Part shown: piece after piece, positions 1 to 9,794 of the stretch
How positions within the stretch are numbered: position 1 is the stretch's first letter
Layout: each line of letters starts with the position of its first letter
Source of the DNA: Micromussa lordhowensis
Lineage: Eukaryota > Cnidaria > Anthozoa > Scleractinia > Lobophylliidae
Assembly (NCBI GenBank): GCA_964020085.1
Contig: CAXHUQ010000542.1
Location: 301,918 to 365,917, forward strand
DNA: 64,000 nt
Direction of reading: 5' to 3'
Made by a program: the position numbers and the translations under genes
Notes under the pieces: generated by a model
What the model was told of the DNA's origin: nothing
The model's database searches: none
Seen by the model: only the letters and a program-made list of their open reading frames with translations

Positions 1-35
1 CCCTGGCGCAAATGGCATCACCTACTAATTACAAT

Positions 36-48
36 GCACTTAAAGTGC
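36..48. other. Interrupted dyad GCACTT-A-AAGTGC, one per monomer
   Basis: Six-base arms flank a single A, near the 3' end of each monomer in the chosen phase. The dyad is intact in all three block consensus sequences. Several HOR-specific variants damage it: 'aaagagcc' (27605, 28019, 34022, 35057, 44578, 47475, 49130 and 51406 monomers), 'caccta' (36091, 37747, 52440, 53889), 'gtgttatcc' (27398 and relatives, next to the arm) and 'gcgcat' (10623, 11658, 13108). No function is known to me. Confidence 0.7.
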
Positions 49-65
49 CATCCTAGCACAACATT

Positions 66-272
66 TTGCTGCAAACCGCATCTTTCAAAGTGCCCGCAAA
101 GCCGAGCTATGGCAAATTTGCCAAGGACACCCTCATCGCGCGTTTTCTGAAATTCTGCAAAGTTGCGACCAAGGGAAACTCCCCTCAAAAGAAGGCCACA
201 AAAAACACCCTGGCGCAAATGCCATCACCTCCTAATTACAATGCACTTAAAGTGCCATCCTAGCACAACATT
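66..272. repeat. Reference monomer, A type
   Basis: This is the first complete unit in the window. Landmarks by offset from 66 are: 1-11 the odd dyad TTTGCtGCAAA region, 31 the G/A diagnostic, 45-58 a perfect 14-bp palindrome, 56 the C/G diagnostic, about 75-82 the 'atcgcgcg' CpG cluster, 134 the C/G diagnostic within 'ggccaca', about 134-141 an A-run, and 196-198 the TAG that closes one plus-strand frame. GCAAA occurs five times. The unit has 8 CpG. No promoter, terminator or coding signature is evident. Confidence 0.9.
110..123. other. 14-bp perfect palindrome, one per A/B monomer
   Basis: TGGCAAATTTGCCA reads identically on both strands. It recurs at the same offset (45-58) in nearly every block A and block B monomer, through 9417-9430. 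It is broken by T at the 1308 monomer ('ttttccaagg') and by a 1-bp deletion in the junction monomer (9621-9633). In block C, offset 56 is G instead of C, which removes the outer symmetry and leaves only the inner CAAATTTG. A dyad of this size could be a dimeric protein site or a cruciform seed. That function is inference. Confidence 0.85.
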
Positions 273-3200
273 TTGCTGCAAACCGCATCTTTCAAAGTGC
301 CCGCAAAGCCGAGCTATGGCAAATTTGCCAAGGACACCCTCATCGCGCGTTTTCTGAAATTCTGCAAAGTTGCGACCAAGGGAAACTCCCCTCAAAAGAA
401 GGCCACAAAAAACACCCTGGCGCAAATGCCATCAGCTCCTAATTACAATGCACTTAAAGTGCCATCCTAGCACAACATTTTGCTGCAAACCGCATCTTTC
501 AAAGTGCCCGCAAAGCCGAGCTATGGCAAATTTGCCAAGGACACCCTCATCGCGCGTTTTCTGAAATTCTGCAAAGTTGCGACCAAGGAAAACTCCCCTC
601 AAAAGAAGGCCACAAAAAACACCCTGGCGCAAATGCCATCACCTCCTAATTACAATGCACTTAAAGTGCCATCCTAGCACAACATTTTGCTGCAAACCGC
701 ATCTTTCAAAGTGCCCGCAAAGCCGAGCTATGGCAAATTTGCCAAGGACACCCTCATCGCGCGTTTTCTGAAATTCTGCAAAGTTGCGACCAAGGGAAAC
801 TCCCCTCAAAAGAGGGCCACAAAAAACACCCTGGCGCAAATGCCATCACCTCCTAATTACAATGCACTTAAAGTGCCATCCTAGCACAACATTTTGCTGC
901 AAACCGCATCTTTCAAAGTGCCCGCAAAGCCGAGCTATGGCAAATTTGCCAAGGACACCCTCATCGCGCGTTTTCTGAAATTCTGCAAAGTTGCGACCAA
1001 GGGAAACTCCCCTCAAAAGAAGGCCACAAAAAACACCCTGGCGCAAATGCCATCACCTCCTAATTACAATGCACTTAAAGTGCCATCCTAGCACAACATT
1101 TTGCTGCAAACCGCATCTTTCAAAGTGCCCGCAAAGCCGAGCTATGGCAAATTTGCCAAGGACACCCTCATCGCGCGTTTTCTGAAATTCTGCAAAGTTG
1201 CGACCAAGGGAAACTCCCCTCAAAAGAAGGCCACAAAAAACACCCTGGCGCAAATGCCATCACCTCCTAATTACAATGCACTTAAAGTGCCATCCTAGCA
1301 CAACATTTTGCTGCAAACCGCATCTTTCAAAGTGCCCGCAAAGCCGAGCTATGGCAAATTTTCCAAGGACACCCTCATCGCGCGTTTTCTGAAATTCTGC
1401 AAAGTTGCGACCAAGGGAAACTCCCCTCAAAAGAAGGCCACAAAAAACACCCTGGCGCAAATGCCATCACCTCCTAATTACAATGCACTTAAAGTGCCAT
1501 CCTAGCACAACATTTTGCTGCAAACCGCATCTTTCAAAGTGCCCACAAAGCCGAGCTATGGCAAATTTGCCAAGGACACCCTCATCGCGCGTTTTCTGAA
1601 ATTCTGCAAAGTTGCGACCAAGGGAAACTCCCCTCAAAAGAAGGCCAGAAAAAACACCCTGGCGCAAATGCCATCACCTCCTAATTACATGCACTTAAAG
1701 TGCCATCCTAGCACAACATTTTGCTGCAAACCGCATCTTTCAAAGTGCCCACAAAGCCGAGCTATGGCAAATTTGCCAAGGACACCCTCATCGCGCGTTT
1801 TCTGAAATTCTGCAAAGTTGCGACCAAGGGAAACTCCCCTCAAAAGAAGGCCAGAAAAAACACCCTGGCGCAAATGCCATCACCTCCTAATTACAATGCA
1901 CTAAAAGTGCCATCCTAGCACAACATTTTGCTGCAAACCGCATCTTTCAAAGTGCCCACAAAGCCGAGCTATGGCAAATTTGCCAAGGACACCCTCATCG
2001 CGCGTTTTCTGAAATTCTGCAAAGTTGCGACCAAGGGAAACTCCCCTCAAAAGAAGGCCAGAAAAAACACCCTGGCGCAAATGCCATCACCTCCTAATTA
2101 CAATGCACTTAAAGTGCCATCCTAGCACAACATTTTGCTGCAAACCGCATCTTTCAAAGTGCCCACAAAGCCGAGCTATGGCAAATTTGCCAAGGAACCC
2201 TCATCGCGCGTTTTCTGAAACTCTGCAAAGTTGCGACCAAGGGAAACTCCCCTCAAAAGAAGGCCAGAAAAAACACCCTGGCGCGAATGCCATCACCTCC
2301 TAATAACAATGCACTTAAAGTGCCATCCTAGCACAACATTTTGCTGCAAACCGCATCTTTCAAAGTGCCCACAAAGCCGAGCTATGGCAAATTTGCCAAG
2401 GACACCCTCATCGCGCGTTTTCTGAAATTCTGCAAAGTTGCGACCAAGGGAAACTCCCCTCAAAAGAAGGCCAGAAAAAACACCCTGGCGCAAATGCCAT
2501 CACCTCCTAATTACAATGCACTTAAAGTGCCATCCTAGCACAACATTTTGCTGCAAACCGCATCTTTCAAAGTGCCCACAAAGCCGAGCTATGGCAAATT
2601 TGCCAAGGACACCCTCATCGCGCGTTTTCTGAAATTCTGCAAAGTTGCGACCAAGGGAAACTCCCCTCAAAAGAAGGCCAGAAAAAACACCCTGGCGCAA
2701 ATGCCATCACCTCCTAATTACAATGCACTTAAAGTGCCATCCTAGCACAACATTTTGCTGCAAACCGCATCTTTCAAAGTGCCCACAAAGCCGAGCTATG
2801 GCAAATTTGCCAAGGACACCCTCATCGCGCGTTTTCTGAAATTCTGCAAAGTTGCGACCAAGGGAAACTCCCTCAAAAGAAGGCCAGAAAAAACACCCTG
2901 GCGCAAATGCCATCACCTCCTAATTACAATGCACTTAAAGTGCCATCCTAGCACAACATTTTGCTGCAAACCGCATCTTTCAAAGTGCCCACAAAGCCGA
3001 GCTATGGCAAATTTGCCAAGGACACCCTCATCGCGCGTTTTCTGAAATTCTGCAAAGTTGCGACCAAGGGAAACTCCCCTCAAAAGAAGGCCAGAAAAAA
3101 CACCCTGGCGCAAATGCCATCACCTCCTAATTACAATGCACTTAAAGTGCCATCCTAGCACAACATTTTGCTGCAAACCGCATCTTTCAAAGTGCCCACA

Positions 3201-6061
3201 AAGCCGAGCTATGGCAAATTTGCCAAGGACACCCTCATCGCGCGTTTTCTGAAATTCTGCAAAGTTGCGACCAAGGGAAACTCCCCTCAAAAGAAGGCCA
3301 GAAAAAACACCCTGGCGCAAATGCCATCACCTCCTAATTACAATGCACTTAAAGTGCCATCCTAGCACAACATTTTGCTGCAAACCGCATCTTTCAAAGT
3401 GCCCACAAAGCCGAGCTATGGCAAATTTGCCAAGGACACCCTCATCGCGCGTTTTCTGAAATTCTGCAAAGTTGCGACCAAGGGAAACTCCCCTCAAAAG
3501 AAGGCCAGAAAAAACACCCTGGCGCAAATGCCATCACCTCCTAATTACAATGCACTTAAAGTGCCATCCTAGCACAACATTTTGCTGCAAACCGCATCTT
3601 TCAAAGTGCCCACAAAGCCGAGCTATGGCAAATTTGCCAAGGACACCCTCATCGCGCGTTTTCTGAAATTCTGCAAAGTTGCGACCAAGGGAAACTCCCC
3701 TCAAAAGAAGGCCAGAAAAAACACCCTGGCGCAAATGCCATCACCTCCTAATTACAATGCACTTAAAGTGCCATCCTAGCACAACATTTTGCTGCAAACC
3801 GCATCTTTCAAAGTGCCCACAAAGCCGAGCTATGGCAAATTTGCCAAGGACACCCTCATCGCGCGTTTTCTGAAATTCTGCAAAGTTGCGACCAAGGGAA
3901 ACTCCCCTCAAAAGAAGGCCAGAAAAAACACCCTGGCGCAAATGCCATCACCTCCTAATAACAATGCACTTAAAGTGCCATCCTAGCACAACATTTTGCT
4001 GCAAACCGCATCTTTCAAAGTGCCCACAAAGCCGAGCTATGGCAAATTTGCCAAGGACACCCTCATCGCGCGTTTTCTGAAATTCTGCAAAGTTGCGACC
4101 AAGGGAAACTCCCCTCAAAAGAAGGCCAGAAAAAACACCCTGGCGCAAATGCCATCACCTCCTAATTACAATGCACTTAAAGTGCCATCCTAGCACAACA
4201 TTTTGCTGCAAACCGCATCTTTCAAAGTGCCCACAAAGCCGAGCTATGGCAAATTTGCCAAGGACACCCTCATCGCGCGTTTTCTGAAATTCTGCAAAGT
4301 TGCGACCAAGGGAAACTCCCTCAAAAGAAGGCCAGAAAAAACACCCTGGCGCAAATGCCATCACCTCCTAATTACAATGCACTTAAAGTGCCATCCTAGC
4401 ACAACATTTTGCTGCAAACCGCATCTTTCAAAGTGCCCACAAAGCCGAGCTATGGCAAATTTGCCAAGGACACCCTCATCGCGCGTTTTCTGAAATTCTG
4501 CAAAGTTGCGACCAAGGGAAACTCCCCTCAAAAGAAGGCCAGAAAAACACCCTGGCGCAAATGCCATCACCTCCTAATTACAATGCACTTAAAGTGCCAT
4601 CCTAGCACAACATTTTGCTGCAAACCGCATCTTTCAAAGTGCCCACAAAGCCGAGCTATGGCAAATTTGCCAAGGACACCCTCATCGCGCGTTTTCTGAA
4701 ATTCTGCAAAGTTGCGACCAAGGGAAACTCCCCTCAAAAGAAGGCCAGAAAAAACACCCTGGCGCAAATGCCATCACCTCCTAATTACAATGCACTTAAA
4801 GTGCCATCCTAGCACAACATTTTGCTGCAAACCGCATCTTTCAAAGTGCCCACAAAGCCGAGCTATGGCAAATTTGCCAAGGACACCCTCATCGCGCGTT
4901 TTCTGAAATTCTGCAAAGTTGCGACCAAGGGAAACTCCCTCAAAAGAAGGCCAGAAAAAACACCCTGGCGCAAATGCCATCACCTCCTAATTACAATGCA
5001 CTTAAAGTGCCATCCTAGCACAACATTTTGCTGCAAACCGCATCTTTCAAAGTGCCCACAAAGCCGAGCTATGGCAAATTTGCCAAGGACACCCTCATCG
5101 CGCGTTTTCTGAAATTCTGCAAAGTTGCGACCAAGGGAAACTCCCCTCAAAAGAAGGCCAGAAAAAACACCCTGGCGCAAATGCCATCACCTCCTAATTA
5201 CAATGCACTTAAAGTGCCATCCTAGCACAACATTTTGCTGCAAACCGCATCTTTCAAAGTGCCCACAAAGCCGAGCTATGGCAAATTTGCCAAGGACACC
5301 CTCATCGCGCGTTTTCTGAAATTCTGCAAAGTTGCGACCAAGGGAAACTCCCCTCAAAAGAAGGCCAGAAAAAACACCCTGGCGCAAATGCCATCACCTC
5401 CTAATTACAATGCACTTAAAGTGCCATCCTAGCACAACATTTTGCTGCAAACCGCATCTTTCAAAGTGCCCACAAAGCCGAGCTATGGCAAATTTGCCAA
5501 GGACACCCTCATCGCGCGTTTTCTGAAATTCTGCAAAGTTGCGACCAAGGGAAACTCCCCTCAAAAGAAGGCCAGAAAAAACACCCTGGCGCAAATGCCA
5601 TCACCTCCTAATTACAATGCACTTAAAGTGCCATCCTAGCACAACATTTTGCTGCAAACCGCATCTTTCAAAGTGCCCACAAAGCCGAGCTATGGCAAAT
5701 TTGCCAAGGACACCCTCATCGCGCGTTTTCTGAAATTCTGCAAAGTTGCGACCAAGGGAAACTCCCCTCAAAAGAAGGCCAGAAAAAACACCCTGGCGCA
5801 AATGCCATCACCTCCTAATTACAATGCACTTAAAGTGCCATCCTAGCACAACATTTTGCTGCAAACCGCATCTTTCAAAGTGCCCACAAAGCCGAGCTAT
5901 GGCAAATTTGCCAAGGACACCCTCATCGCGCGTTTTCTGAAATTCTGCAAAGTTGCGACCAAGGGAAACTCCCCTCAAAAGAAGGCCAGAAAAACACCCT
6001 GGCGCAAATGCCATCACCTCCTAATTACAATGCACTTAAAGTGCCATCCTAGCACAACATT

Positions 6062-9000
6062 TTGCTGCAAACCGCATCTTTCAAAGTGCCCACAAAGCCG
6101 AGCTATGGCAAATTTGCCAAGGACACCCTCATCGCGCGTTTTCTGAAATTCTGCAAAGTTGCGACCAAGGGAAACTCCCCTCAAAAGAAGGCCAGAAAAA
6201 ACACCCTGGCGCAAATGCCATCACCTCCTAATTACAATGCACTTAAAGTGCCATCCTAGCACAACATTTTGCTGCAAACCGCATCTTTCAAAGTGCCCAC
6301 AAAGCCGAGCTATGGCAAATTTGCCAAGGACACCCTCATCGCGCGTTTTCTGAAATTCTGCAAAGTTGCGACCAAGGGAAACTCCCCTCAAAAGAAGGCC
6401 AGAAAAAACACCCTGGCGCAAATGCCATCACCTCCTAATTACAATGCACTTAAAGTGCCATCCTAGCACAACATTTTGCTGCAAACCGCATCTTTCAAAG
6501 TGCCCACAAAGCCGAGCTATGGCAAATTTGCCAAGGACACCCTCATCGCGCGTTTTCTGAAATTCTGCAAAGTTGCGACCAAGGGAAACTCCCCTCAAAA
6601 GAAGGCCAGAAAAAACACCCTGGCGCAAATGCCATCACCTCCTAATTACAATGCACTTAAAGTGCCATCCTAGCACAACATTTTGCTGCAAACCGCATCT
6701 TTCAAAGTGCCCACAAAGCCGAGCTATGGCAAATTTGCCAAGGACACCCTCATCGCGCGTTTTCTGAAATTCTGCAAAGTTGCGACCAAGGGAAACTCCC
6801 CTCAAAAGAAGGCCAGAAAAAACACCCTGGCGCAAATGCCATCACCTCCTAATTACAATGCACTTAAAGTGCCATCCTAGCACAACATTTTGCTGCAAAC
6901 CGCATCTTTCAAAGTGCCCACAAAGCCGAGCTATGGCAAATTTGCCAAGGACACCCTCATCGCGCGTTTTCTGAAATTCTGCAAAGTTGCGACCAAGGGA
7001 AACTCCCCTCAAAAGAAGGCCAGAAAAAACACCCTGGCGCAAATGCCATCACCTCCTAATTACAATGCACTTAAAGTGCCATCCTAGCACAACATTTTGC
7101 TGCAAACCGCATCTTTCAAAGTGCCCACAAAGCCGAGCTATGGCAAATTTGCCAAGGACACCCTCATCGCGCGTTTTCTGAAATTCTGCAAAGTTGCGAC
7201 CAAGGGAAACTCCCCTCAAAAGAAGGCCAGAAAAAACACCCTGGCGCAAATGCCATCACCTCCTAATTACAATGCACTTAAAGTGCCATCCTAGCACAAC
7301 ATTTTGCTGCAAACCGCATCTTTCAAAGTGCCCACAAAGCCGAGCTATGGCAAATTTGCCAAGGACACCCTCATCGCGCGTTTTCTGAAATTCTGCAAAG
7401 TTGCGACCAAGGGAAACTCCCCTCAAAAGAAGGCCAGAAAAAACACCCTGGCGCAAATGCCATCACCTCCTAATTACAATGCACTTAAAGTGCCATCCTA
7501 GCACAACATTTTGCTGCAAACCGCATCTTTCAAAGTGCCCACAAAGCCGAGCTATGGCAAATTTGCCAAGGACACCCTCATCGCGCGTTTTCTGAAATTC
7601 TGCAAAGTTGCGACCAAGGGAAACTCCCCTCAAAAGAAGGCCAGAAAAAACACCCTGGCGCAAATGCCATCACCTCCTAATTACAATGCACTTAAAGTGC
7701 CATCCTAGCACAACATTTTGCTGCAAACCGCATCTTTCAAAGTGCCCACAAAGCCGAGCTATGGCAAATTTGCCAAGGACACCCTCATCGCGCGTTTTCT
7801 GAAATTCTGCAAAGTTGCGACCAAGGGAAACTCCCCTCAAAAGAAGGCCAGAAAAAACACCCTGGCGCAAATGCCATCACCTCCTAATTACAATGCACTT
7901 AAAGTGCCATCCTAGCACAACATTTTGCTGCAAACCGCATCTTTCAAAGTGCCCACAAAGCCGAGCTATGGCAAATTTGCCAAGGACACCCTCATCGCGC
8001 GTTTTCTGAAATTCTGCAAAGTTGCGACCAAGGGAAACTCCCCTCAAAAGAAGGCCAGAAAAAACACCCTGGCGCAAATGCCATCACCTCCTAATTACAA
8101 TGCACTTAAAGTGCCATCCTAGCACAACATTTTGCTGCAAACCGCATCTTTCAAAGTGCCCACAAAGCCGAGCTATGGCAAATTTGCCAAGGACACCCTC
8201 ATCGCGCGTTTTCTGAAATTCTGCAAAGTTGCGACCAAGGGAAACTCCCCTCAAAAGAAGGCCAGAAAAAACACCCTGGCGCAAATGCCATCACCTCCTA
8301 ATTACAATGCACTTAAAGTGCCATCCTAGCACAACATTTTGCTGCAAACCGCATCTTTCAAAGTGCCCACAAAGCCGAGCTATGGCAAATTTGCCAAGGA
8401 CACCCTCATCGCGCGTTTTCTGAAATTCTGCAAAGTTGCGACCAAGGGAAACTCCCCTCAAAAGAAGGCCAGAAAAAACACCCTGGCGCAAATGCCATCA
8501 CCTCCTAATTACAATGCACTTAAAGTGCCATCCTAGCACAACATTTTGCTGCAAACCGCATCTTTCAAAGTGCCCACAAAGCCGAGCTATGGCAAATTTG
8601 CCAAGGACACCCTCATCGCGCGTTTTCTGAAATTCTGCAAAGTTGCGACCAAGGGAAACTCCCCTCAAAAGAAGGCCAGAAAAAACACCCTGGCGCAAAT
8701 GCCATCACCTCCTAATTACAATGCACTTAAAGTGCCATCCTAGCACAACATTTTGCTGCAAACCGCATCTTTCAAAGTGCCCACAAAGCCGAGCTATGGC
8801 AAATTTGCCAAGGACACCCTCATCGCGCGTTTTCTGAAATTCTGCAAAGTTGCGACCAAGGGAAACTCCCCTCAAAAGAAGGCCAGAAAAAACACCCTGG
8901 CGCAAATGCCATCACCTCCTAATTACAATGCACTTAAAGTGCCATCCTAGCACAACATTTTGCTGCAAACCGCATCTTTCAAAGTGCCCACAAAGCCGAG

Positions 9001-9166
9001 CTATGGCAAATTTGCCAAGGACACCCTCATCGCGCGTTTTCTGAAATTCTGCAAAGTTGCGACCAAGGGAAACTCCCCTCAAAAGAAGGCCAGAAAAAAC
9101 ACCCTGGCGCAAATGCCATCACCTCCTAATTACAATGCACTTAAAGTGCCATCCTAGCACAACATT
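6062..9166. repeat. Run of 15 apparently identical B monomers
   Basis: Fifteen consecutive 207-bp units (15 x 207 = 3105 bp) show the same sequence and the same translations in all read frames. This is the most homogeneous stretch of the window, next to the disrupted junction that begins in the following monomer. It indicates very recent amplification or continuous conversion. Confidence 0.88.
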
Positions 9167-9576
9167 TTGCTGCAAACCGCATCTTTCAAAGTGCCCACAA
9201 AGCCGAGCTATGGCAAATTTGCCAAGGACACCCTCATCGCGCGTTTTCTGAATTCTGCAAAGTTGCGACCAAGGGAAACTCCCTCAAAAGAAGGCCAGAA
9301 AAAACACCCTGGCGCAAATGCCATCACCTCCTAATTACAATGCACTTAAAGTGCCATCCTAGCACAACATTTTGCTGCAAACCGCATCTTTCAAAGTGCC
9401 CACCAAAGCCGAGCTATGGCAAATTTGCCAAGGACACCCTCATCGCGCGTTTTCTGAAATTCTGCAAAGTTGCGACCAAGGGAAACTCCCCTCAAAAGAA
9501 GGCAGAAAAAACACCCTGGCGCAAATGCATCACTCCTAATTACAATGCACTTAAAGTGCCATCCTAGCACAACATT
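9167..9576. repeat. Two degenerate 205-bp B monomers at the block edge
   Basis: The 9167 unit lacks one A ('ctgaattctgc', about 9251) and one C ('actccctc', about 9280). The 9372 unit gains a C ('cccaccaaag', about 9402) and loses three bases: 'aaggcagaa' near 9503, 'aatgcatc' near 9528 and 'actcctaat' near 9534. Both keep the B diagnostics at offsets 31, 56 and 134. Six indels in two neighbouring units contrast with the near-zero rate in the 15 units before them. This fits an array edge escaping homogenisation, or consensus error at a difficult assembly point. Confidence 0.9.
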
Positions 9577-9794
9577 TTGCTGCAAACCGCATCTTTCAAA
9601 GTGCCCACAAAGCCGAGCTATGGCAATTTGCCAAGGACACCCTCATCGCGCGTTTTATCGCGCGTTTTCTGAAATTCTGCAAAGTTGCGACCAAGGGAAA
9701 CTCCCCTCAAAAGAAGGCCACAAAAAACACCCTGGCGCAAATGCCATCACCTCTTAATTACCATGCACTTAAAGTGCCATCCTAGCACAACATT
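9577..9794. repeat. Chimeric B/C junction monomer, 218 bp
   Basis: The 5' half is B type ('cccacaaag' at about 9603-9611; 'tttgccaagg' at 9627-9636). The 3' half is block C type ('ggccaca' with C at 9721), with the HOR variant 'ctcttaattaccatg' near the end. That variant also marks the 11866 and 13316 monomers. The crossover therefore lies between 9632 and 9720. The unit is 218 bp because it lost one A ('ggcaatttg') and carries a 12-bp tandem duplication. Confidence 0.92.
9645..9668. repeat. 12-bp tandem duplication at the B/C breakpoint
   Basis: 'atcgcgcgtttt' occurs twice in direct succession (9645-9656 and 9657-9668). Other monomers have it once at this offset. It sits inside the 9632-9720 interval where the sequence switches from B to C diagnostics. 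A short direct duplication at a join is expected from misaligned exchange, microhomology-mediated repair or template switching. I saw no other unit with this duplication. Confidence 0.95.

Larger units (their letters stand above)
1..1514. repeat. Satellite block A (7 full monomers plus left partial)
   Basis: Monomers from 66 to 1514 carry the A combination of diagnostic bases: G at offset 31 ('cccgcaaag'), C at offset 56 ('atttgccaagg') and C at offset 134 ('ggccacaaa'). All seven are exactly 207 bp. Private changes are few: 'cctacta' at 21-27, 'atcagctcc' at 431-439, 'aaggaaaac' at 585-593, 'agagggcc' near 811-818 and 'tttccaagg' near 1360. Block A shares offsets 31 and 134 with block C and offset 56 with block B, so it is the intermediate type. 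The block continues off the left edge. Confidence 0.93.
1515..9576. repeat. Satellite block B (39 nearly identical monomers)
   Basis: All monomers from 1515 to 9576 have A at offset 31 ('cccacaaag'), C at offset 56 and G at offset 134 ('ggccagaaa'). The change at offset 31 is CpG to CpA. Variation is very low. Besides the two junction units, seven 1-bp deletions produce 206-bp monomers (1515, 2135, 2755, 4203, 4409, 4822, 5856). There are a handful of substitutions: 'taataacaa' in the 2135 and 3789 units, 'gcgcgaatg' and 'aaactctgc' in the 2135 unit, and 'ctaaaagtg' in the 1721 unit. The fifteen units 6062-9166 show no difference I can find. This is the signature of a recent local expansion. 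Confidence 0.95.

Noticed and set aside
94..108. CENP-B-box-like motif 'cccgcaaagccgagc'
   Set aside because: The reverse-complement box needs CCCG, a T at position 7 and CGAA at 12-15. Here position 7 is A, the CGA is shifted by one base and the final A is G. The B type also loses the CpG of CCCG.
163..176. RNA polymerase III B-box-like 'gttgcgacc' with upstream 'tagcac' as an A box
   Set aside because: Both match the tRNA promoter consensus poorly, and no tRNA-like fold or flanking SINE structure is visible.
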